Of a stretch of DNA of 64,000 nt, positions 1 through 7,452 are shown one piece after another (the first letter of the stretch is position 1; the number at the start of each line of letters is the position of its first letter). Made by a program: the position numbers and the translations under genes. The DNA is taken from assembly GCA_963753185.1 (NCBI GenBank), contig CAVWBO010000007.1:434001-498000 (forward strand), written 5' to 3'. This DNA is from SZUA-442 sp963753185. GTDB taxonomy: Bacteria; Actinomycetota; Acidimicrobiia; Spongiisociales; UBA5794. The notes beneath the pieces are model-generated. The model ran no database searches and had not been told where the DNA came from. It was given only the letters and a program-made list of their open reading frames with translations.

Positions 1-2
1 GC

Positions 3-182
3 CTGCGGTCCTGGGATGACGCGGACCGGTGGCAGGATCGAGGGTCCGAGCAGGCAGCCGAGATCATCACATGGGCTCTGATGGACCGCGAGCTGCTGAT
101 GGCGACCCTCACGGACCACTCGGCGGAGAGTCTCGCATCAGGCTACGAGATGCTCACGGGTGATCCCGTCCCGCCACGGTGA
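3..182 (+). CDS. C-terminal fragment of an unidentified protein
   Basis: An open frame enters from the left edge and ends at a TGA at 180-182, giving the last 59 residues of a protein. The fragment is charged and Trp-containing (RSWDDADRW near its start, then EIITWALMDREL) and finishes LTGDPVPPR. Codons have the high third-position GC of the neighbours, and a hairpin follows, so I take it as the true 3' end of a plus-strand gene. No family could be recognised from this much sequence. Confidence 0.55.
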   Translation: MRSWDDADRWQDRGSEQAAEIITWALMDRELLMATLTDHSAESLASGYEMLTGDPVPPR

Positions 183-214
183 CTGCATGCACGCCCCGTG
201 CGCACCTGGGGTGA

Positions 215-237
215 GGGACCGGGCCTGACCCGGTCCC
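215..237. terminator. Hairpin between convergent genes
   Basis: GGGACCGGG (215-223) pairs perfectly with CCCGGTCCC (229-237) around a 5-base loop. It lies in the 70-base gap between the plus-strand fragment and the 3' end of the minus-strand operon, so it can serve both. There is no T-tract, as is common for actinobacterial terminators. Confidence 0.55.
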
Positions 238-252
238 CCGTCGTGGGTGGGA

Positions 253-1257
253 CTATCCGTTGATCGCCGGGATCACGTGGTGCCCGTAGGCCTCGAGGGT
301 CTCTTCACGCTGGTCGTGCATGAGGTAGATGCCGAACTGATCGACGCCCATGTCCTTGAGCAGCGTCAGCTTCTCGATGTGGTCCTCGACGGGACCGATC
401 ACGCAGAAGCGGTCAACGATGTCGTCTGGGACGAATTCGGTGTTCGGATTCCCTGCTCTCCCGTGGTGTGCGTAGTCGTATGCCTCGCGCTCTGCGATGT
501 AGTCCGAGAGGGCGACCGGCACCATGGCCTCGTCGCTTCCGTACCGGTTGACCAGATCCACGACGTGGTTGCCCACCATGCCACCGAACCACCTGAGCTG
601 CTCGCGCTGGTGCGCCAGGTCATCCCCTACGTACGCCGGAGCGACGACGCAGATCTTGATGTCATCAGCCTGCCTGCCAGCCTCGACGGCCGCGTCGTGG
701 ACCGCCTTCATGGTCCACTCGAGGATCTGGGGATCCGCGAGCTGCAGGATGAAGCCGTCCGCGTACCGACCCACGGTGGCGAGCGCTCGTGGGCCATACC
801 CCGCCCCCCACATCGGCAGGTCCCAGCCCTCATCCACCCAGGGGATCTTGATCTCGAGCCCGTTGTAGACCACCGACTCACCGGCGACGAGGCCCTTGAT
901 GATCGCCATCGACTCGACCATGTTCGTGAGGGTCCTCGGCTCCAGGCCGATGTACCTGAGCGCGGAGTCCCCTCGCCCCATGCCGCAGATCGTCCGATCA
1001 CCGAACATCTCGTTGAGGGTGGCGAAGAGCGACGCGAGGACGGTGGCATCCCTGGTTCCTGGATTCGTCACCATCGGACCGACGACCATGCGCTCGGTGT
1101 TCGCGAGGATCTGGCTGAAGATGACGAAGGGCTCCTGCCACAGCACGTGTGAATCGAACGCCCACGTGTACGTGAAGCCGTGACCCTCCGCCGCCACGGC
1201 GAGCTCGATCACCTTCTGTGAGGGTGGATCCGTCTGGAGAACGATGCCGAAATCCAT
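253..1257 (-). CDS. LLM-class flavin/F420-dependent oxidoreductase
   Basis: A 334-residue luciferase-like TIM-barrel protein. The N-terminus MDFGIVLQTDPP, the central GMGRGDSALRYIG segment and the ILEWTMKAVHDAA helix are typical of actinobacterial LLM enzymes that use F420 or FMN. Its ATG overlaps the dihydropyrimidinase stop codon (TGATG), so it is the last gene of the operon and translationally coupled. The operon encodes three steps of reductive pyrimidine breakdown but no classical dihydropyrimidine dehydrogenase. This enzyme could supply a redox step on a pyrimidine or related ring, but the substrate is an inference from context only. Confidence 0.82.
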   Translation of the reverse strand: MDFGIVLQTDPPSQKVIELAVAAEGHGFTYTWAFDSHVLWQEPFVIFSQILANTERMVVGPMVTNPGTRDATVLASLFATLNEMFGDRTICGMGRGDSALRYIGLEPRTLTNMVESMAIIKGLVAGESVVYNGLEIKIPWVDEGWDLPMWGAGYGPRALATVGRYADGFILQLADPQILEWTMKAVHDAAVEAGRQADDIKICVVAPAYVGDDLAHQREQLRWFGGMVGNHVVDLVNRYGSDEAMVPVALSDYIAEREAYDYAHHGRAGNPNTEFVPDDIVDRFCVIGPVEDHIEKLTLLKDMGVDQFGIYLMHDQREETLEAYGHHVIPAING

Positions 1258-2708
1258 CAGATCAGGTACTGACTCGTCGACCGGGGCAGGTACTCCCCGT
1301 CACCGGGGGACCCGCGGTACTCGCCGTCTGAGATGAGAACCCTTCCCCGCGAGATCACGACATCGATCGAGCCTGAGATCTCCTTGCCCTCGTAGCAGCT
1401 GTAGTCGACGTCCATGTGGTTGTGCTCGACCGACATCGTCCGTGTGGCGAGCGGGTCGAGGATGATGATGTCTGCGTCTGATCCGATGGCGATCGTTCCC
1501 TTCTTCGGGTAGAGCCCGAACATCTTCGCAGGTGTCGTGGCGGTCACCTCGACGAATCGGTTCAGGTTGAGGTACCCCTCGGCCACAGCACCGTCGTAGA
1601 GAAGCTGCATGCGCTCCTCGACACCCGGAAGGCCGTTCGGGATCTTCGTGAAGTCGCCCTCACCGAGGCGCTTCTGGGTCCCGAGGGTCGGGTGGTCGTT
1701 CATGCAGAAGGGGCAGTGGTCCGTCGAGACGACCTGGAGGTCGTTGGTCGCAAGCCCTTGCCACATGGCCGCCTGGTGCCCCTCGTCCCAGTTGCGGACA
1801 GGGGTCGAGCACACGTACTTGGCACCTTCGAATCCGGGCTCCCTCAGGTTGTTCCATCCGAGGTACAGGTACTGCGGGCAGGTCTCACCGAAGACGTTGA
1901 GTCCGCGGTCGCGGGCCGCTGCGACCTCCGCGACGGCCTCCTTGGCCGACATGTGCACGACATACAGCGGCGCCCCGGCGAGCTCTGCGTAGGCAATGGC
2001 ACGGTGCGTCGCCTCGGCCTCGGTCACGGGGGGCCTCGTGATGGAATGGTGGATCGGGTCCGTCTCACCCCGGGCGAGGGCCTGGGCCCTCAGGACGTCG
2101 ATGACGATGCCGTTCTCGGCATGCATCATGATCATCGCGCCGTTCTGTGAGGCCTTCTGCATCGCCATGAAGATCTGGCCGTCGTTCGAGTACAACACCC
2201 CCGGGTACGCCATGAAGAGCTTGAAGCTCGTGACGCCGTCGCCCATGAGTGTGTCCATCTCGGCGAGCGTCTGTTCGTTGACGTCGGACACGATCATGTG
2301 GAAGCCGTAGTCGATCGCGGCGTTGCCATCGACCTTCGCCATCCACTGGTCGTACCCCGAGACCATCGACTCGCCGATCGTCTGGACGGCGAAGTCGATG
2401 ATCGTCGTCGTACCGCCCCACGCGGCTGCCCTGGTTCCCGACTCGAAGTTGTCCGACGCATACGTCCCGCCGAATGGGAGCTCCATGTGCGTGTGCACGT
2501 CCACACCACCGGGCATCACGTACTTGCCCGTGGCGTCGATGACTGTCTCCGCGCTGACCTCGAGGGCCGCGCGTGCGAGGGCCGCGGCGAGTCCGTCACC
2601 GCCCCGGGCGTAGAGGGCGACGACCTTGCCGGCGTCGATCAGGACGTCAGCCTCCATGATCTCGGTCGCCGTGACGACGGTGCCGCCTTCGATGAGCATC
2701 CTTGACAT
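1257..2708 (-). CDS. hydA: Dihydropyrimidinase / hydantoinase
   Basis: A 483-residue cyclic amidohydrolase that opens the dihydropyrimidine (or hydantoin) ring to an N-carbamoyl amino acid. All binuclear-metal ligands are visible: HxH in GVDVHTHMELPFGG, the carboxylated Lys in TSFKLFMAYPG, His in MHAENG and VVHMSAKEA, and Asp in VSTDHCPF. Length is normal for the family. The ATG is preceded by AGGAGG. It sits between an aminotransferase and an LLM oxidoreductase on the same strand, consistent with uracil/thymine catabolism to beta-amino acids. A pure hydantoinase role cannot be excluded without biochemical data. Confidence 0.92.
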   Translation of the reverse strand: MSRMLIEGGTVVTATEIMEADVLIDAGKVVALYARGGDGLAAALARAALEVSAETVIDATGKYVMPGGVDVHTHMELPFGGTYASDNFESGTRAAAWGGTTTIIDFAVQTIGESMVSGYDQWMAKVDGNAAIDYGFHMIVSDVNEQTLAEMDTLMGDGVTSFKLFMAYPGVLYSNDGQIFMAMQKASQNGAMIMMHAENGIVIDVLRAQALARGETDPIHHSITRPPVTEAEATHRAIAYAELAGAPLYVVHMSAKEAVAEVAAARDRGLNVFGETCPQYLYLGWNNLREPGFEGAKYVCSTPVRNWDEGHQAAMWQGLATNDLQVVSTDHCPFCMNDHPTLGTQKRLGEGDFTKIPNGLPGVEERMQLLYDGAVAEGYLNLNRFVEVTATTPAKMFGLYPKKGTIAIGSDADIIILDPLATRTMSVEHNHMDVDYSCYEGKEISGSIDVVISRGRVLISDGEYRGSPGDGEYLPRSTSQYLI

Positions 2709-2753
2709 GTGCGCCTTACCTCCTGGGCCTAGGGGTCGAGTTCGAGCCGTTGG

Positions 2754-4046
2754 TCAATCGACCACCTCGTGGACCGCGTCCGAGAGCATCCGAAAGCCGT
2801 CCGCCGCCTCCTCGGATGTGATCGACAGGGGCGGTGCGATTCGCAGCACGTTTCCGTGGAGTCCGCCGGAGCCGATCAGGAGACCCCGCCGCCTGGCCGC
2901 CTCCATCACCTGTTTCGTCGTCGCCACGTCCGGATCGGTCGTTCGGGGGACGACGAACTCGACGCCGAGCATGAGACCCTTGCCCCTGACGTCACCGATG
3001 TTGGGAACCTCCTCGGCGAGACGATCCAGATCCATGCGCAGCTGCCCACCCACCTTGCGCGCGTTCGTCTGCAAGTCGTTCCTGATCAGATAGTCGAGGT
3101 TCGCGAGCGCGGCCGTCGTGGCGAGCGGGTTCCCTCCGAACGTCGAGATCGAGTTCGCGGGGATCGCGTCGATGATGTCCGCCCTGCCAACGACACCTGC
3201 GATCGCGACACCGTTCCCGAGTCCCTTCGCGAACGTGATCAGGTCCGGCGTCACGTCGTGGGCCTGGTATCCCCAGAAGTGCTCACCCGTGCGTCCCCAT
3301 CCCGTCTGGACCTCATCGGAGATGAAGAGGATCCCCTGTTCGTCGAGCACCTCCTCGAGGCCGCCGTACAACCCATCCGGTGGCGTGGCGAAGCCTCCGA
3401 CGCCCTGGATCGGCTCGGCGATCAGGCACGCAACCTGCCCCGACACTGCCACCCGCAGCAGATCTCGCAGGTCGTCCTTGCATGCCTCGATGTAGGCCGC
3501 ATCGTCGAGGTCCTTGAACGGGCTCCGATACCGATACCCGGACTGCACGTACACCGTGTGGAACGGCGTGAGCTGTGTCGCGCTCCACGCCCTGTTCCCG
3601 GTGACGGCGACGGCAGAATGCGACTTTCCGTGGTAGCTATTGCGCATCGCCAGGACCTGGTTCGACTTCCGGTACTGGGTGGACATCATCAATGCGGCAT
3701 CGTTCGCCTCGGTGCCCGAGTTCGTGAAGAACACCTTGGCGTCTGGGATTCCCGACAGGTCGGCGATGCGCTCCGCCAGCTCGATCTGGGACTCGATCAG
3801 GTACAGGGTGGATGTGTGCAGCATCCTGCCTGCCTGTTCCCGGATCGCCTCGACCACCTCGGGGATCCTGTACCCGGACATGGTGGTCAGGATGCCCCCG
3901 AACATGTCGAGGTATCGGTTGCCCTCGGCGTCGATGACGTGGCGTCCCTCGCCATCGACGATCGAGATCGGCTCGTCGTAGTACAGCGCGATCCACGACG
4001 GGAGGACCGCCCGATGCCGCTTCAGGAGTTCTTCGTGTCGTCCCAT
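2754..4046 (-). CDS. Class III (PLP) aminotransferase, probably beta-alanine or related omega-amino acid
   Basis: A 430-residue fold-type I aminotransferase. NSGTEANDAA binds the PLP phosphate, ISDEVQTGWGRTG carries the Asp that contacts the PLP ring nitrogen, and the Schiff-base Lys is in TFAKGLGNG. The family covers alanine-glyoxylate and beta-alanine-pyruvate aminotransferases. Placed directly between ureidopropionase and dihydropyrimidinase genes, it most likely deaminates beta-alanine or beta-aminoisobutyrate made by them. It begins 1 base after the ureidopropionase stop, so the genes are surely co-transcribed. Confidence 0.88.
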   Translation of the reverse strand: MGRHEELLKRHRAVLPSWIALYYDEPISIVDGEGRHVIDAEGNRYLDMFGGILTTMSGYRIPEVVEAIREQAGRMLHTSTLYLIESQIELAERIADLSGIPDAKVFFTNSGTEANDAALMMSTQYRKSNQVLAMRNSYHGKSHSAVAVTGNRAWSATQLTPFHTVYVQSGYRYRSPFKDLDDAAYIEACKDDLRDLLRVAVSGQVACLIAEPIQGVGGFATPPDGLYGGLEEVLDEQGILFISDEVQTGWGRTGEHFWGYQAHDVTPDLITFAKGLGNGVAIAGVVGRADIIDAIPANSISTFGGNPLATTAALANLDYLIRNDLQTNARKVGGQLRMDLDRLAEEVPNIGDVRGKGLMLGVEFVVPRTTDPDVATTKQVMEAARRRGLLIGSGGLHGNVLRIAPPLSITSEEAADGFRMLSDAVHEVVD

Positions 4047-4047
4047 G

Positions 4048-4890
4048 TCAGGGTGCGACGAGGTCGTCGTACGCGTCTGGTCTGCGGTCCCGGTAGAACG
4101 CCCACTGCTTTCGCACCTCGTCGATCATGTCGAGATCGAGGTCCCTGATCACGAGCTCCTCGTCGGTGTCCGATGCCGGGTCTCCCACGAACTGGCCCCT
4201 CGGATCGACGAAGTAGGACGACCCGTAGAAGTCGTTGTCACCGTATGGCTCGGTGCCGACCCTGTTGATGGCCCCGATGAAGTACTCGTTGGCGACCGCT
4301 GCGGCGGGTTGCTCGAGGTTCCACAGGTACATCGACAGCCCCCTGCTCGTGGCAGATGGATTGAAGACGATCTTGGCGCCATTGAGGCCGAGCGCCCTCC
4401 ATCCCTCGGGGAAGTGGCGGTCGTAACAGATGTACACGCCGATCCGTCCGACCGCGGTGTCGAACACCGGGTAGCCGCCGTTCCCCGGCCGGAAGTAGAA
4501 CTTCTCCCAGAAGCCCTTCACGTGCGGGATGTGCTGCTTGCGGTACTTCCCGAGGTACGACCCGTCGGCATCGATGACGGCTGCGGTGTTGTAGAAGACG
4601 CCGTCGTCCTCCTTCTCGAAGATGGGTACGACGAGGACCATGCCCGTCTCACGGGCGAGTGCCTGCATCCTCGTCGTCGTCGGACCGCCGGGGATCGCCT
4701 CGGCGTAATCGAAGTGCTCGTTCTCCTGGACCTGGCAGAAGTACGGTCCGTAGAAGAGCTCCTGGAAGCACATCACCTTGGCACCCTGCTCGGCCGCAGT
4801 GCGCGCGTACGCCTCGTTCCGCTCGATCATCGACTCCTTGTCACCCGTCCATTCGGTCTGGACGATGGCGGCTCTCACGATGTTGGCCAC
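4048..4890 (-). CDS. Beta-ureidopropionase / N-carbamoyl amino acid amidohydrolase (nitrilase family)
   Basis: Carbon-nitrogen hydrolase with the full triad: Glu in CFQELFYG, Lys in YRKQHIPH and the nucleophilic Cys in YICYDRHFPE. It hydrolyses N-carbamoyl-beta-alanine to beta-alanine, CO2 and ammonia. An upstream ATG at 4941 is in frame, but I prefer the GTG at 4890: it gives the family start (V/M)ANIVRAAIVQ, a usual 280-residue length, and has GAGGAG 9 bases upstream. First gene of the catabolic operon, divergent from arsR. Confidence 0.88.
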   Translation of the reverse strand: MANIVRAAIVQTEWTGDKESMIERNEAYARTAAEQGAKVMCFQELFYGPYFCQVQENEHFDYAEAIPGGPTTTRMQALARETGMVLVVPIFEKEDDGVFYNTAAVIDADGSYLGKYRKQHIPHVKGFWEKFYFRPGNGGYPVFDTAVGRIGVYICYDRHFPEGWRALGLNGAKIVFNPSATSRGLSMYLWNLEQPAAAVANEYFIGAINRVGTEPYGDNDFYGSSYFVDPRGQFVGDPASDTDEELVIRDLDLDMIDEVRKQWAFYRDRRPDAYDDLVAP

Positions 4891-5007
4891 GATGACTCTC
4901 CTCTTGTCGACGTAGACAGGTATGTGAGCGGATCGGCGCACACATGTCCAATAAACCTAGCTCCGCACCTTCCCGTCCGTCGGGTTGATCGGGCAGATTC
5001 GATGAGA

Positions 5008-5060
5008 TCAACAGTTCAATGAATGTTGACCCAGCCGCCGACCGAGGGTACGCTTCGCTC
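5008..5060 (+). promoter_or_regulatory. arsR promoter with overlapping palindromic operator
   Basis: TCAACA (5008-5013) and TGTTGA (5024-5029) form a perfect inverted repeat separated by 10 bases. The right arm overlaps a -35 box TTGACC (5026-5031); 17 bases later comes a -10 box TACGCT (5049-5054), and 6 bases after that the GTG at 5061. The spacing fits a leaderless mRNA with an autoregulatory ArsR site covering the -35 box. That the palindrome binds ArsR is an inference. Confidence 0.7.
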
Positions 5061-5360
5061 GTGAAGGCTTCAAGCATTCTTGAACAGACAGATCTCGCGA
5101 CCAGGGCCGAGGTACTCAAGGCGATAGCAGACCCCACTCGGATCGAGATCCTCGAGATGCTCTCACCCCAGATCCGGTGCAACTGCCACTTCCAGGAGGA
5201 GCTGGATCTCGCCCCGAACCTGCTGTCGTACCACCTGAAGGTGCTTCGTGAGGCAGGGCTGATCGCCGGTACCAAGCGGGGGCGATGGGTCGACTATGCA
5301 CTGACGGACAATGCCCGCGACGTGATCGCCGCCGCGCTCCCCGAAGGCCTCCGTCCGTGA
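5061..5360 (+). CDS. arsR: ArsR/SmtB-family arsenite-responsive repressor
   Basis: A 99-residue winged-helix regulator. The recognition region reads LAPNLLSYHLKVLREAG, and a CxC pair (Cys40, Cys42 in IRCNCHF) sits at the start of the preceding helix, where the As(III)-sensing ELCVC motif of ArsR lies. An ATG at 5019 is in frame but falls inside the operator, and the GTG at 5061 follows a -10 box by 6 bases, so I place the start at 5061. The stop overlaps the acr3 start (GTGA), showing that repressor and efflux pump form one operon. Confidence 0.9.
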   Translation: MKASSILEQTDLATRAEVLKAIADPTRIEILEMLSPQIRCNCHFQEELDLAPNLLSYHLKVLREAGLIAGTKRGRWVDYALTDNARDVIAAALPEGLRP

Positions 5361-6445
5361 CAGCATCCGAGGGGGTGCAAACCGAAGAAGCCGTGATCGG
5401 ACGGCTCTCCACGCTCGACCGATACCTCCCGGTCTGGATCGGGCTCGCCATGGTCGGGGGATTGGCACTCGGGAGGCTGATCCCCGACCTCAACGACTGG
5501 CTCGACGCCGTCAAGATCGGCAGTGTTTCCCTGCCGATCGCGATCGGGCTCCTCCTGATGATGTACCCCGTGCTCGCAAAGGTGCGCTACTCGAAGATCG
5601 GTGACGTGGCGACGGACCGCACCCTCATCAGCGTTTCCCTCGTACTCAACTGGATCATCGGACCCGCCCTCATGTTCGCATTGGCATGGCTGCTCCTGCC
5701 CGACCTGCCCGAGTACCGGACCGGGCTCATCATCATCGGGCTCGCACGGTGCATCGCCATGGTCCTCATCTGGAACGACCTCGCCTGCGGCGACCGGGAG
5801 GCGGCTGCCGTGCTCGTCGCGATCAACTCGGTCTTCCAGATCGTCGCGTACGCCCTCCTCGGATACTTCTATCTCGAGATGCTCCCGGGTTGGCTGGGGC
5901 TCGACACGGCGACCCTCGACGTCTCGATGTGGGAGATCGCGAAGATCGTCCTCGTCTTTCTCGGCATCCCGCTCGTTGCGGGGTTTCTCACCCGCCAGTG
6001 GGGTGAGCGAACCAGGGGTGTCGAGTGGTATGAGACGACCTTCATCCCCAGGATCGCCCCGTGGGCCTTGTACGGCCTGCTCTTCACCGTTGTGATCCTC
6101 TTCGCCCTCCAGGGTGAGTCCATCACGTCCCAACCCCTCGACGTGGTGCGCATCGCCCTGCCACTGCTCGCGTACTTCCTCCTCATGTGGGTGATCTCGT
6201 TCGCAATCGGACTGCGCCTCCGAATGACCTATCCGAAGAACACGACGGTTGCTTTCACGTCGGCAAGCAACAACTTCGAACTCGCCATCGCCGTGTCCAT
6301 CGGCGTGTTCGGCGTCACGTCCGGTGAAGCACTCGCTGGAGTCGTTGGACCGCTGATCGAGGTCCCCGTCCTCGTGGGACTCGTCTACGTCGCGCTCTGG
6401 GCCCGCCGCCGCTTCTACGCATCGGAACTCGACACGCCCTCCTGA
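5357..6445 (+). CDS. acr3: Arsenite efflux permease, ACR3 family
   Basis: A 362-residue membrane protein with about ten hydrophobic segments, belonging to the bile acid/Na+ and arsenite symporter superfamily. The conserved fourth-segment block GLARCIAMVLIWNDLACGD includes the Cys required for arsenite transport in ACR3 proteins, and ASNNFELAIAVSIGVFG is the other family signature. It extrudes As(III), probably by proton exchange. The GTG start overlaps the arsR stop by four bases, so expression should follow arsenite release of ArsR. No arsenate reductase gene is adjacent. Confidence 0.93.
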   Translation: MTASEGVQTEEAVIGRLSTLDRYLPVWIGLAMVGGLALGRLIPDLNDWLDAVKIGSVSLPIAIGLLLMMYPVLAKVRYSKIGDVATDRTLISVSLVLNWIIGPALMFALAWLLLPDLPEYRTGLIIIGLARCIAMVLIWNDLACGDREAAAVLVAINSVFQIVAYALLGYFYLEMLPGWLGLDTATLDVSMWEIAKIVLVFLGIPLVAGFLTRQWGERTRGVEWYETTFIPRIAPWALYGLLFTVVILFALQGESITSQPLDVVRIALPLLAYFLLMWVISFAIGLRLRMTYPKNTTVAFTSASNNFELAIAVSIGVFGVTSGEALAGVVGPLIEVPVLVGLVYVALWARRRFYASELDTPS

Positions 6446-6495
6446 GCACCAACTGTGCGAGCTTCGCTCAGCGAACGCGGAACCGCCTCGTTCGC

Positions 6496-6836
6496 GTTTC
6501 TCCCCCCTTTTTGGGGAGATGCCGGCGGGCAGAGAGGGAGCGAGGGCAGAGAGGGGATGAGTTGTTTCCCACGCTGGGCGTGAGTCTTTGATCTACGGCC
6601 CTCTCTGCGTCGCTTCGCTCCGCGTCTCTCCCGCGGGGAGAGACAGGAAGAACGGTGCGAGTCTTCGCTCGCCGATCGCAGCTATGTGCCTGTTCGTGTC
6701 TCTCCCCCCTTGGGGGAGATGCCCGGCAGGGCAGAGAGGGGATGAGTTGTTTCCCACGCTGGGCGTGAGTCGGTGATCTACGGCCCTCTCTGCGTCGCTT
6801 CGCTCCGCGTCTCTCCCGCGGGGAGAGACAGGAAGG
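6496..6836. repeat. Intergenic tandem repeat cluster with RIME-like palindromes
   Basis: Two copies of an approximately 107-base sequence (6544-6650 and 6729-6835) lie 185 bases apart and are nearly identical. Each begins GGGCAGAGAGGGGATGAG, carries CTCTCTGCGTCGCTTCGCTC and ends with the palindrome CTCTCCCGCGGGGAGAG. Two further palindromes of the form CTCCCCC-TTGGGGGAGATGCC(C)GGC (about 6499 and 6702) sit before them. The design resembles the mosaic intergenic elements described as RIME in rhizobia. The 6446-7082 gap holds only this cluster plus unremarkable sequence; open frames across it are low-complexity by-products. Confidence 0.75.
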
Positions 6837-7082
6837 GACCTGCATCGCTTCGCTCGGCGTGAGTAGTGGCCGCACGGTGTTGACACGCAGCCTCAGCTGA
6901 GAAGCAGCTCGTCGAGGCGTTCGTATCCCTCGCGGATCCCTTCTGACATGCCGCTCACAAGGGGCCGGCGTCCCGACCTTCGAAGGAGTCGGCCAGAGAG
7001 GTGGCGGTCAGCGTGATACACGGGGTCTTTGTCAACCAGTGGGGTGAATACTCAAGTGGGGACCGCCGGTAGCCTCGCCGCC

Positions 7083-7424
7083 GTGAGCCAGATGCAGAAC
7101 CTCCAAGGGGCCTTCGCCGCCATCGATGCCTGCGATGTCGCACTCGAGAAGCTGCACAAGATGTGCTGCGAACCCGCTCGCAGTCCACAGATGATCACAG
7201 CGGCAACGACACTCGCAGCGGCTCGTGGACAGCTCGAGGCCGTTCGGAGCGGCCAGAGCGAGGCTGACGAACTCCTCGAGACTCTCGCGGACCTCGGGAG
7301 CCAGATCGGGCGGCTCCAGGTCGGATGCTGCACATCGCAGCGGTTGCCCCTGTATGAGGAAGTCCTCGGAGGACTGACGACCGTCCAGCTGACCGTGAAC
7401 CGAGCGCGCGGCGCCGGTCACTGA
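7083..7424 (+). CDS. Hypothetical small helical protein with Cys pairs
   Basis: A 113-residue protein I cannot assign to a family. The sequence is Ala/Leu-rich and predicted helical throughout, with Cys-Cys pairs in KMCCEP and VGCCTS and a third Cys in AIDACDVA. In-frame TTG and GTG codons lie upstream, but the GTG at 7083 comes 7 bases after a TAGCCT box (7070-7075), the leaderless arrangement seen for several genes in this window. It is convergent with the copper ATPase gene. A metal-binding role is conceivable from the Cys pairs and location, but unproven. Confidence 0.6.
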   Translation: MSQMQNLQGAFAAIDACDVALEKLHKMCCEPARSPQMITAATTLAAARGQLEAVRSGQSEADELLETLADLGSQIGRLQVGCCTSQRLPLYEEVLGGLTTVQLTVNRARGAGH

Positions 7425-7452
7425 GCGATGCGCACGGCCCGATGCTGCGGCG

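Noticed and set aside
5294..6133. A 279-codon acidic minus-strand frame opposite acr3
   Set aside because: Antisense to a clear membrane protein gene, with no start signal; composition is that of a complementary shadow.
6468..6886. Arg/Ser-rich open frames on both strands over the intergenic repeats
   Set aside because: They follow the repeat units and have no start signals or family resemblance; they are by-products of GC-rich palindromes.
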